9,700 nucleotides of DNA, from positions 1 to 9,700 of the forward strand of contig CAILMA010000051.1 of assembly GCA_903835145.1 (NCBI GenBank). The letters run 5' to 3'. The stretch comes from an uncultured Bacteroidota bacterium. Its GTDB lineage: Bacteria > Bacteroidota > Bacteroidia > Chitinophagales > Chitinophagaceae. The notes below the pieces were generated by a model. The model was not told the DNA's origin. It searched no databases and worked only from the letters and a program-made list of their open reading frames with translations. Below, one piece after another: positions 1 through 6,782 of this stretch. How positions within the stretch are numbered: position 1 is the first letter of the stretch; each line of letters opens with the position of its first letter. The translations under genes were made by a program, and so were the position numbers.

Positions 1-978
1 CTTGCGAATCCGTCCATTGCTGCGGTCCGCAATCAGTACATTGCCGCACTTGTCCGTTATCACTTTATTAGGTAGGTCCACCTCTCCGGCTGATGCCGGG
101 CCACCGTCGCCTGCGAAAGCACGGGCGCCATCGCCAGTGAGCGTAATAATAATACCGGAAGGATACACCTTCCTTATGCGCATATTGTTCCAGTCTGATA
201 TGTAAAGGTTGCCTACGGAGTCCATATGAAGCCCTGAAGGCTTGTTAAGCATAGCATCCGTCGCCGGACCGTCATCGCCTCCATAGCTTCCAGTACCAGT
301 ACCCGCTACGGTGGTTATGATGCCGGCAGCATCTATTTTACTCACTTTATGACCCAAAAACTGGGAGAAATAAATGATACCCGCTCTATCTACAGCAATA
401 TCGCAGGGCTGCCAAACAGAGGCATCTGTCGCGGGGCCGCCATCACCAGTAGACGCGGCTGTGCCATTGCCCGCAATGGTAGTAATAATGCCTGCGGTGT
501 TCACCATTCTTACCCGGTGATTGCCCGCATCGCAAATGTAAATATTGCCGTTACGGTCTACGCCCATACCGTCAGGGGCAAATAATGATGCGGCTGTGGC
601 AGGCCCGCCATCGCCCGAAAAGGTGTGCCCACCATTACCCGCTACTGTTGATATTATACCTGAGGTGTTTACCTTCCTTATACGGTCATTGCCGTTATCT
701 ACTATGTATACATTCCCCGAATCATCAACTACTATGCCCTCCGGCCCGTTAAACCTGGCATCGGTTGCCGGGCCACCATCACCGCTAAAACCCACACTTC
801 CAGTGCCTGCAAAAGTCGTAATTATACCCGCAGTACTTATTTTCCTCACCCTGTTATTGCCATAATCCCCTATATACAAGTTGCCAGCCGCATCAATACC
901 TATTCCCCATGGCGCCGATAATCCCGTTGTGGTGGCCGCAACCCCGTCACCTCCATAGCCAGTAGATCCGTCCCCAGC
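1..978 (-). repeat. In-frame 168-bp tandem repeats encoding NHL blades (six units, last cut)
   Basis: Reading leftward, units occupy about 978-811, 810-643, 642-475, 474-307, 306-139 and 138-1. Each full unit is exactly 56 codons. The aligned protein units share the GDGGPAT and GIITT anchors and the glycine-asparagine turn before the Tyr-Ile strand. DNA identity between units is only moderate, so these are old, diverged coding repeats and not recent amplifications. Confidence 0.88.
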
Positions 979-1074
979 TATAGTTGACAAAGTCTGTGCG
1001 CGCAGCGAACCTGCTGCCATAAGCGCGACCAACAAAAGGTACCGACTTAAACTGATGCAAAATTTGCTTTTCAT
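1..1074 (-). CDS. Secreted NHL-repeat beta-propeller protein (partial, C-terminus beyond left edge)
   Basis: An open frame reads from an ATG at 1074 leftward to base 1 without a stop, giving 358 residues of a longer protein. Residues 1-26 form a signal peptide: a short basic start, a hydrophobic core (LLLVALMAAG) and a likely cleavage after SLRA. From residue 33 the protein is a tandem array of 56-residue units. Each has an AGxGxxxxxGDGGPAT segment, a GIxVDxxGNxYIxDxxNxRxRK segment and a closing GIITT strand, which is the signature of NHL repeats. Five full units and 46 residues of a sixth are visible. NHL units usually form one beta-propeller blade each; such secreted proteins bind partners or act as scaffolds, and the ligand here is unknown. 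A type IX secretion sorting domain is common at the C-terminus of such proteins in this phylum, but that end lies outside the window. The family call is secure; the role is not. Confidence 0.9.
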   Translation of the reverse strand, partial: MKSKFCISLSRYLLLVALMAAGSLRAQTLSTIAGDGSTGYGGDGVAATTTGLSAPWGIGIDAAGNLYIGDYGNNRVRKISTAGIITTFAGTGSVGFSGDGGPATDARFNGPEGIVVDDSGNVYIVDNGNDRIRKVNTSGIISTVAGNGGHTFSGDGGPATAASLFAPDGMGVDRNGNIYICDAGNHRVRMVNTAGIITTIAGNGTAASTGDGGPATDASVWQPCDIAVDRAGIIYFSQFLGHKVSKIDAAGIITTVAGTGTGSYGGDDGPATDAMLNKPSGLHMDSVGNLYISDWNNMRIRKVYPSGIIITLTGDGARAFAGDGGPASAGEVDLPNKVITDKCGNVLIADRSNGRIRK

Positions 1075-1341
1075 ATGGGAGAATTTACGTAAGATATTCG
1101 TCGTAATTTATCTAATGATTTATGAACAACCAAATAAAAGAACAAATTTCATATCCCATCGTTACAATTATCAACCGAAAATTAATATTTGTTACTGTTC
1201 TGCTTCGGTGGAAAAAAACACATGACAAATAAAGCATTAAACCCAACCAAAATATATTAATTCACCGTTTTTTTTACCTTTATACTTCTTAATGCCACCG
1301 GTATTAGGTGTACCTTGTTTGTCTATTACAGTTGAAAATTT
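1075..1341. promoter_or_regulatory. AT-rich divergent intergenic spacer with presumed promoters
   Basis: This 267-bp spacer lies between the starts of the minus-strand NHL gene and the plus-strand glycosyltransferase gene, so it must hold both promoters. It is clearly richer in A and T than the flanking genes. I found only imperfect TAnnTTTG-like boxes (for example TACCTTTA at 1275-1282 on the plus strand, and CAAATAAA near 1130 for the minus strand) without a convincing -33 partner. No hairpin, riboswitch-like fold or small ORF was recognised. Confidence 0.4.
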
Positions 1342-2910
1342 ATGAAAGGAAAATTACTGCCTTACTTACCCGGTCTGTTACTGTTTTGTCTTGCCGTTGC
1401 TCTTGGGCTTACCGTTTATCAGGACTATGGCGTTTGCTGGGACGAGCCCCTGCAAAGGGTACCCGCATTCCTCAGCTGGAACTATGCCCTGCATGGCAAT
1501 AAAGCCCTCTTCGAGCACGCCACCGATAACCACGGTGCCGGCTACGAGCTGTTCCTAATCTTCTGCGAGAAACTGATGAAGCTGCGCGACCTCAGGGATA
1601 TCTACCTCATGAGGCACCTTGTTACACACATGTTTTTCCTTATCAGTGCCTTGTTTGGCTACGTGCTGGTTTATCGTTTGTTCCGCAATCAGGTTATCGC
1701 CTGCCTCGGCTTCATCATGCTGGTTTTCTCTCCCCGTATCTATGCACACTCCTTCTTCAACAGTAAGGATCTTCCCTTCCTTTGCATGGTTATCATCATA
1801 TTCGCTATCTGTCAGCTTGCATTCGATAAAAATAAACCCTGGCTCTACGCCATCCTTGGCCTTGCCACGGGCTATGCCACGAGTATCCGTATCATGGGTG
1901 TTATGTTCGCTATGTTCATCGTGCTGTTTTTCTTGCTCGATTGGATGGCACTGCGCAGCGACAAAGCTAAAGCTAAAAAACAATTGCTCAACTTGCTGTG
2001 GTTCACACTGGCGTTCTGTGGCGCACTATATATATCCTGGCCCTACCTGTGGCCAAACCCGATAGGCAACTTCCTCGAGAGCTTCAACGCCCTTGCCCAC
2101 TATACGCTCTGGACCGGCAGCGTATTCTTTCAGGGCGATTATGTAAAAGGTACTGAGTTGCCTTCGTCCTATGTGCCAACCTGGTTTGCCATTACTAACC
2201 CTGTGCTCTGGCTGGTGGCAGGGCTGGCAGGTGTTGTTTTCATCATCCGCGATTTCTTCATTCATACCAAGGTGCATCTTAAAAACTCTAACGAGCGCAA
2301 TTTCTTGTTCTTCGCCTTGTGTTTTATTGCGCCCATTTTTTCAGTCATTGCACTCCACTCCGTTATTTACGACGACTGGAGGCACCTTTATTTCGTGTAC
2401 CCGCCATTCGTGCTGGCAGCCATTTACATGCTCAATAAGCTCTACAACACCAAGTTCAAGATTGCCGTTATCACAGCATGTGCTATTCAGATTGGCATGA
2501 TTGGATATTTCTTTGTAAAATATCACCCCTTCCAGCAGGTATATTTCAATGAACTCATTTCACACGACGACCAATACCTCAGAAAAAATTACGATATGGA
2601 ATACTGGGGCTGCGGCTTCAAGCAGGAGCTCGATCACATTCTTAAAGCTGATACCGCCAAGACCATTAAAATATGCTGCAATTTCAATGACCCGGTAAAC
2701 AACAACGTTACCTTCCTCAAGCCCGCCGACAGAAAAAGGATTCAGATTCTCGACATCTCCAAGGTAAATGAGGCCGATTACTTCCTCACCAATTTCCGAG
2801 GTCACCCTGAGGATTACCCATCTAAAAACATTGAATACTCTGTGTCAGTGCTCAACAGCACCATACTTTGTGTGTACAAACTTAAAAACGTACCCGCTCA
2901 AACAAAATAA
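1342..2910 (+). CDS. ArnT/PMT-like GT-C family membrane glycosyltransferase
   Basis: This 522-residue polytopic membrane protein has a dozen or so hydrophobic stretches through about residue 395, then a soluble C-terminal part. GT-C features are visible. An acidic pair follows the first membrane segment (CWDEP, residues 32-36). A motif at 130-145 reads SPRIYAHS followed by FFNSKDLP. SWPYLWPNP lies at 232-240, and DDWRHLYFVYPPF at 344-356. A YHPFQQVYFNEL segment (394-405) precedes YDMEYWG (417-423), the C-terminal pattern of the glycosyltransferase 39-like group. Known members move a sugar from a polyprenyl-phosphate donor to a protein, lipid or glycan on the outer face of the cytoplasmic membrane; the WDE acidic residues are the likely catalytic or metal-binding site. 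The acceptor cannot be read from the sequence. The gene lies 32 bp upstream of a second GT-C enzyme, which suggests one operon. The ATG at 1342 gives a lysine-containing start before the first membrane helix. Confidence 0.85.
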   Translation: MKGKLLPYLPGLLLFCLAVALGLTVYQDYGVCWDEPLQRVPAFLSWNYALHGNKALFEHATDNHGAGYELFLIFCEKLMKLRDLRDIYLMRHLVTHMFFLISALFGYVLVYRLFRNQVIACLGFIMLVFSPRIYAHSFFNSKDLPFLCMVIIIFAICQLAFDKNKPWLYAILGLATGYATSIRIMGVMFAMFIVLFFLLDWMALRSDKAKAKKQLLNLLWFTLAFCGALYISWPYLWPNPIGNFLESFNALAHYTLWTGSVFFQGDYVKGTELPSSYVPTWFAITNPVLWLVAGLAGVVFIIRDFFIHTKVHLKNSNERNFLFFALCFIAPIFSVIALHSVIYDDWRHLYFVYPPFVLAAIYMLNKLYNTKFKIAVITACAIQIGMIGYFFVKYHPFQQVYFNELISHDDQYLRKNYDMEYWGCGFKQELDHILKADTAKTIKICCNFNDPVNNNVTFLKPADRKRIQILDISKVNEADYFLTNFRGHPEDYPSKNIEYSVSVLNSTILCVYKLKNVPAQTK

Positions 2911-2942
2911 TTTCAATATTTTGCAATAAGTTTTCAATACCA

Positions 2943-4889
2943 ATGGCAAAAGCACAAAAATTACCGAATACCCCGAAACCTACTACTGAACCAAGGACAG
3001 CAAAAACTGCCCCGGCTGAAGCAAAAAAAGGCATGTCACTGCATGCTAAGCTTGCCATTCTGCTCGGCATCATTGCCTTCCTTGTTTATGCAAATACACT
3101 TAAAAATGGCTATGCGCTCGATGACTTTACCGTTATCAAAGACAATACCATCATCACCAAGGGCATAAAGGCTATCCCTGAAATCTTTGCTACGCCCTAC
3201 AGGCGCGGCTGGTTCATCACTACCAACGACCTCTATAGGCCGCTGTCACTCGCTATGTTCGCTGCGGAATGGACCATCTTCAATAAAGACCCTGCAGGCA
3301 GTCACCTCATCAACATTCTGGTATTCGCCGGCTGCGTTATCCTCCTGTTCCGCTTCCTCGACTCCTTTTTCGACGAAAAAAGAACGTCCGTAGCTTTCAT
3401 CGCTGCACTGCTCTTTGCACTACACCCTGTCCATACCGAGGTCGTGGCAAACATAAAAAGCCGCGATGAGTTGCTTTGCTTTTTCTTTTGCTTCCTGAGT
3501 CTGAATGTATTTATAAAGTACGCTAAGGAGGGGAAAATACAGCAACTGGTCATAGGTGCACTCTGCTTCCTGTTATCGTTCTTCTCCAAAGAAACGGTCA
3601 TTACAATGGTATTCATTATACCCCTCATTTTCTTCCTTTATAAGAACGAAAACAAGGGCCGCAGCGCACTCATTTCGCTGAGCACGGTTGTTATGGCACT
3701 CATTTTCCTCGGTGTAAGGTATTCCGTGCTCAGTGCTTACCATGCCAACAGCGATTCTGCCGTTAGTTTTATGGATAACTTCCTCACACAGGCACCATCT
3801 GCAATGTCCCGCTTCGCAACAGAAGTGCTTATCCTCGGAGATTACCTGAAACTGCTTTTTGTGCCCTATCCGTTGATATGCGATTACTCTTATAATAGTA
3901 TCCCCTTTGTCACCTTCAGCAATCCTGGGGTTATCCTGTCCTTTGTTGCCTATTTAGGCATGGCAGCTTTTGCGGTATTTCGTATCATTAAAAACGGCCG
4001 CGACCCCTATGCTTTCAGCATCATCTTTTTCCTTGTAACTATTTCTCTGTTCTCCAATATCGTATTCCTCATAGGTGCGCCTATGGCTGAGCGCTTCGTG
4101 TTTTTTGCATCTGTTGGCTTTTGCCTCGCCGTTGCATTGGCGCTTGATCAGTTCCTGGGTTCAGTCGCGGAAACTGGCATGGCCGCCATTCGCAACCCCA
4201 AAATATTGGGAATCGTGGTGCCTGTTGCTGTTGTATATGGCGCACTCGTGGTTGACCGCAATGCCGATTGGCTCGATAACATTACCCTATTTAGAGCCGA
4301 TGTGCCGAAGGCTCCCAACGACAGCCGCCTCACCTATTACACTGGTACCGAGTTGGTAGCCACCGTTTCAAAAAACGAACAGACACCGGAAGCCAAACAG
4401 CAGAAGATTGAAGAAGGTATAAAATACCTCCGCCAGTCCATTAATACATACCCCGGCTACACCGATGCCCATGCTTCGCTCGGCGATGCCTACTTCCGCA
4501 TCGCAAAACCGGGCTCTCCCGAGCTCGACTCCGCCGAAGTACATGGCAAAAAAGCGCTGGAACTTAACCCCAAGTATGCGTTGGCCATCAACAACCTTGC
4601 GGGTGTCTACTTTGTAAAAAACAACTATGCCAAGGCTATGGATATGTGTCGCCAGGCACTCGTGGTTAACCCAAACTACATCAACGCCTACTCCAATATG
4701 GGATTGTGCTACCTGCGCATGGGCAAGCTCGACTCGTCCCTCTATGTATTGTACAAGGCCGTGGCCCTTGACCCAAACTTCGTGGGCTCTTACGAAAACC
4801 TGATGCTTACCTTCAAGGCAATGGGCAAAATGGACTCTGTAAAAAAATATGAAGCCCTCATGCACCAGGCGCCGGGGAGCAACGAATAG
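2943..4889 (+). CDS. TMTC-like GT-C mannosyltransferase with C-terminal TPR repeats
   Basis: This 648-residue protein resembles eukaryotic TMTC O-mannosyltransferases in domain order and motifs. A basic, Pro/Thr-rich cytoplasmic N-terminus (1-35) is followed by a first membrane segment and a luminal acidic pair (ALDDF, 58-62). Then come DLYRPLS (96-102), HPVHTEVVANIKSRDELL (161-178), PLICDYSY (310-317), a membrane-edge AERFVFF (382-388) and W-DNITLF (443-450). These match the conserved points of the TMTC family. About residues 485-645 form TPR helices with the usual A-x-x-x-L-x-P spacing (ALELNPKYALAINNLA, ALVVNPNYINAYSNMG, AVALDPNFVGSYENL). The family transfers mannose from a polyprenyl-phosphate donor, and the TPRs probably recruit the acceptor. 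Which protein is glycosylated here is unknown. The upstream gene is another GT-C enzyme. Met31 (GMSLHAK) is an alternative start, but the ATG at 2943 lies at normal operon spacing. The family call is confident; sugar specificity is inference. Confidence 0.87.
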   Translation: MAKAQKLPNTPKPTTEPRTAKTAPAEAKKGMSLHAKLAILLGIIAFLVYANTLKNGYALDDFTVIKDNTIITKGIKAIPEIFATPYRRGWFITTNDLYRPLSLAMFAAEWTIFNKDPAGSHLINILVFAGCVILLFRFLDSFFDEKRTSVAFIAALLFALHPVHTEVVANIKSRDELLCFFFCFLSLNVFIKYAKEGKIQQLVIGALCFLLSFFSKETVITMVFIIPLIFFLYKNENKGRSALISLSTVVMALIFLGVRYSVLSAYHANSDSAVSFMDNFLTQAPSAMSRFATEVLILGDYLKLLFVPYPLICDYSYNSIPFVTFSNPGVILSFVAYLGMAAFAVFRIIKNGRDPYAFSIIFFLVTISLFSNIVFLIGAPMAERFVFFASVGFCLAVALALDQFLGSVAETGMAAIRNPKILGIVVPVAVVYGALVVDRNADWLDNITLFRADVPKAPNDSRLTYYTGTELVATVSKNEQTPEAKQQKIEEGIKYLRQSINTYPGYTDAHASLGDAYFRIAKPGSPELDSAEVHGKKALELNPKYALAINNLAGVYFVKNNYAKAMDMCRQALVVNPNYINAYSNMGLCYLRMGKLDSSLYVLYKAVALDPNFVGSYENLMLTFKAMGKMDSVKKYEALMHQAPGSNE

Positions 4890-4982
4890 CCATTCAAAAG
4901 GACTCTACTCAGCGCCCGCCTGCAACGCATCCCTATTTAACGATTATAAAACCGACTGCTGCTTTTTAATTACCTTTACTCC

Positions 4983-5648
4983 ATGTTGCAAAGCATACCC
5001 AGGGAAGATACATACCTGCACAAAGGACTACGAAAACAACTGATTCAGATACTCAGGGACAAAAAGATTAAAGATGAGCGCGTGCTCGCCGCAATAGAGG
5101 CTATACCAAGACACTATTTCCTTGATCCGGCTTTCGAAAGGCAGGCCTACGAAGACAGGGCATTCCCTATTTCAGCAGACCAAACCATTTCACATCCCTA
5201 TACTGTTGCCTTTCAAACCCAGCTGCTCGAGCTCAAAAAATTTGACAAAGTGATGGAGATAGGTACAGGCAGCGCCTATCAGGCATGTGTATTAGCTGAG
5301 CTGGGAGTTTCCCTTTTTACTATTGAGCGCCAAAAAGAACTCTATGACCACGTCGGTAAGTTCTTTTACCTACGCAAGTACCCCAATATCAAGCGTTTTT
5401 ATGGCGATGGCTACGAAGGCTTACCATCATACGCCCCATTCGATAAAATCATCGTTACGGCCGGCGCACCTTTTATACCACCGAAGCTCATAGAACAGCT
5501 GAAACCAGGCGGCATTTTTGTAATTCCTGTAGGCGAAGGGGCCGCACAAAAAATGTTGCGCCTTACCAAGGATGCCACTGGTAAAGTGACCGAGGTTGAG
5601 ACAGGAGACTTCTCCTTTGTACCTATGCTGCAGGGCAAAAATAAATAA
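4983..5648 (+). CDS. pcm: Protein-L-isoaspartate O-methyltransferase
   Basis: This 221-residue cytosolic enzyme uses S-adenosylmethionine to methylate isoaspartyl residues that form in ageing proteins, which starts their return to normal aspartate. The sequence aligns end to end with Escherichia coli Pcm from memory. A DERVLAAIEAIPRHYFLDPAF segment (31-51) precedes DQTISHPYTVA (66-76), the substrate-loop motif. The SAM motif I is MEIGTGSAYQACVLA (91-105). GDGYEG (141-146), FDKIIVTAGAP (153-163) and the LKPGGIFVIPVG segment (173-184) follow. One residue is odd: motif I has Ala where GTGSGYQ is usual. The gene sits 93 bp after the TMTC-like gene, and nothing in that gap looks like a terminator, so it may be read through from the glycosyltransferases or from its own weak promoter. 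A plausible terminator follows. The length is normal for the family. Confidence 0.95.
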   Translation: MLQSIPREDTYLHKGLRKQLIQILRDKKIKDERVLAAIEAIPRHYFLDPAFERQAYEDRAFPISADQTISHPYTVAFQTQLLELKKFDKVMEIGTGSAYQACVLAELGVSLFTIERQKELYDHVGKFFYLRKYPNIKRFYGDGYEGLPSYAPFDKIIVTAGAPFIPPKLIEQLKPGGIFVIPVGEGAAQKMLRLTKDATGKVTEVETGDFSFVPMLQGKNK

Positions 5649-5672
5649 TATCGTAGATGTAGTGGGATAAGT

Positions 5673-5698
5673 AAATAGGGCACAACCCTTTTTTTATT
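5673..5698 (+). terminator. Probable weak intrinsic terminator after pcm
   Basis: AAATAGGG (5673-5680) can pair with CCCTTTTT (5686-5693) around a CACAA loop with one T-T mismatch, and the T-run continues from 5689 to 5695. The stem has only three GC pairs, so efficiency is doubtful. Its position 24 bp after the pcm stop fits a terminator. Confidence 0.45.
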
Positions 5699-5752
5699 TC
5701 GCCTATATTTACAATACCCTGACAATTCTATAATTTCACACAAATTTGCAAC

Positions 5753-6697
5753 ATGAAAAAGCTTTTACTGGCACTCTTCATATTCCCCCTTCTTGCCACT
5801 GCGCAAGACAAACTAACAGAAACCAACTACCGCATCTATTGCGTGAAGCTGGATAAAGAGGTTCCGCTCAATACCATAGCCGAAGACATGATCAATTACG
5901 ATGTCCTGTTTTTCGGTGAGGAACACAACGACAGCGTTACCCACTTCCTCGAAAAAAAGATGTTTGAGCTCTTGTATGCCAAGTACGACAGCAATATTGC
6001 CCTCTCCATGGAGATGTTTGAGCGCGATGTGCAACCGGTAATGAATGAATACCTCAAAGGTTTCATCCGTGAAAAACACTTCCTGAAAGACGCCCGTGTG
6101 TGGAGCAACTACAAAGACTACCGCCCGATGGTAGAGTTTGCAAAAGAAAAAGGTCTCGACGTAATTTGCGCCAATGCCGCAAGCCGCTACACCAACCTCG
6201 CTGGCCGCAAGGGCGAAGAAGCCCTCATGGCCCTGCCTGATGAATCTAAAAATAATTTTGCACCGCTGCCCTACGACACCGCTACAGGCGACTATTACGC
6301 CAAGCTCATGGGCCTGCCAAAGCACGGTGCCGGAACCACTACTGATACCGCTAAAGGCAAGGCCGCACCGAGTATGATGGGCATGATGGGAGGCTTCGAT
6401 CTTGTAGTAGCACAATCGCTTTGGGATGCAACAATGGCTTACTCCATTGCCAGTTACCGCAAGCAAAACCGCGACAACAAAAGCAAAAAAATCATGCAGG
6501 TCAACGGAAAATTCCACAGCGATGAAGGCTTTGCAGTGGCAACCCAGCTTAAAAAATACAGCCCCAAAACAAAAAGACTCATCATATCCACATCAAGCGA
6601 CGATGACTTTCCCAAAATAGACTGGTCAAAATACAAGGCTGATGGCGACTACATCATCATTACCGACCCCAAAGTACCACGTACCTACAAAGACTAA
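5753..6697 (+). CDS. Exported ChaN-like (COG3016/DUF399) protein
   Basis: This 314-residue protein starts with a signal peptide (basic MKK, hydrophobic LLLALFIFPLL, cleavage near ATAQ). The mature part carries the ChaN/Tiki-type core motifs in order. These are FFGEEHND (53-60), SMEMFERDVQ (85-94), WSNYKDYRP (117-125), the ICANAA segment (138-143), AQSLWDATMA (220-229) and NGKFHSDEG (251-259). The conserved Glu, His and Asp residues of these motifs are present. ChaN of Campylobacter is an iron-regulated haem-binding lipoprotein, and relatives include the Tiki metalloproteases, so haem or metal handling in the periplasm or at the outer membrane is likely but not shown here. There is no lipobox Cys at the cleavage region, so this looks like a soluble export product and not a lipoprotein. 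A Gly/Thr/Met-rich insertion (about 190-214, with SMMGMMGG) interrupts the core. The gene seems to be a single unit: weak terminator before it, strong terminator after it. Confidence 0.88.
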   Translation: MKKLLLALFIFPLLATAQDKLTETNYRIYCVKLDKEVPLNTIAEDMINYDVLFFGEEHNDSVTHFLEKKMFELLYAKYDSNIALSMEMFERDVQPVMNEYLKGFIREKHFLKDARVWSNYKDYRPMVEFAKEKGLDVICANAASRYTNLAGRKGEEALMALPDESKNNFAPLPYDTATGDYYAKLMGLPKHGAGTTTDTAKGKAAPSMMGMMGGFDLVVAQSLWDATMAYSIASYRKQNRDNKSKKIMQVNGKFHSDEGFAVATQLKKYSPKTKRLIISTSSDDDFPKIDWSKYKADGDYIIITDPKVPRTYKD

Positions 6698-6714
6698 ACG
6701 AGTATAAAATGACT

Positions 6715-6742
6715 TACCCGGGCCGCGCCCGGGTATTTTTTT
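6715..6742 (+). terminator. Strong rho-independent terminator of the ChaN-like gene
   Basis: TACCCGGGC (6715-6723) and GCCCGGGTA (6727-6735) form a perfect 9-bp GC-rich stem with a CGC loop, followed by seven T residues (6736-6742). It lies 18 bp after the ChaN-like stop. On the minus strand the same stem is followed only by a mixed AAGTCATTTT sequence, so it may stop transcripts from the converging gene less well. Confidence 0.93.
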
Positions 6743-6782
6743 GAATTGAAATGAAGGTTACGCTCTACTTCTGGCGTTGTTC

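Noticed and set aside
349..865. Overlapping plus-strand open frames of 78 and 106 codons (349-585 and 545-865)
   Set aside because: They lie opposite the NHL-repeat gene, and their Pro/Ser-rich repeats merely mirror the 168-bp coding repeats of the other strand.
1..978. CRISPR-like regular repeats
   Set aside because: The period of 168 bp, the in-frame protein repeats and the diverged DNA identity show coding NHL blades and not repeat-spacer units.
1555..1983. Minus-strand open frame of 142 codons
   Set aside because: It is antisense to membrane helices of the first glycosyltransferase; the charged, His/Glu-rich product is a reverse-frame artefact.
4368..4865. Minus-strand open frame of 165 codons
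   Set aside because: It is a shadow of the TPR region of the TMTC-like gene, with His/Val-rich composition typical of reverse reading.
4971..4978. TACCTTTA box as a pcm promoter
   Set aside because: It ends four bases before the ATG, has a mismatch to TAnnTTTG and no -33 partner; a similar box at 1275-1282 shows that it arises easily in AT-rich spacers.
5813..6517. Minus-strand open frame of 234 codons
   Set aside because: It is fully antisense to the ChaN-like gene, whose conserved motifs and signal peptide are clear; the antisense product has no recognisable family features.
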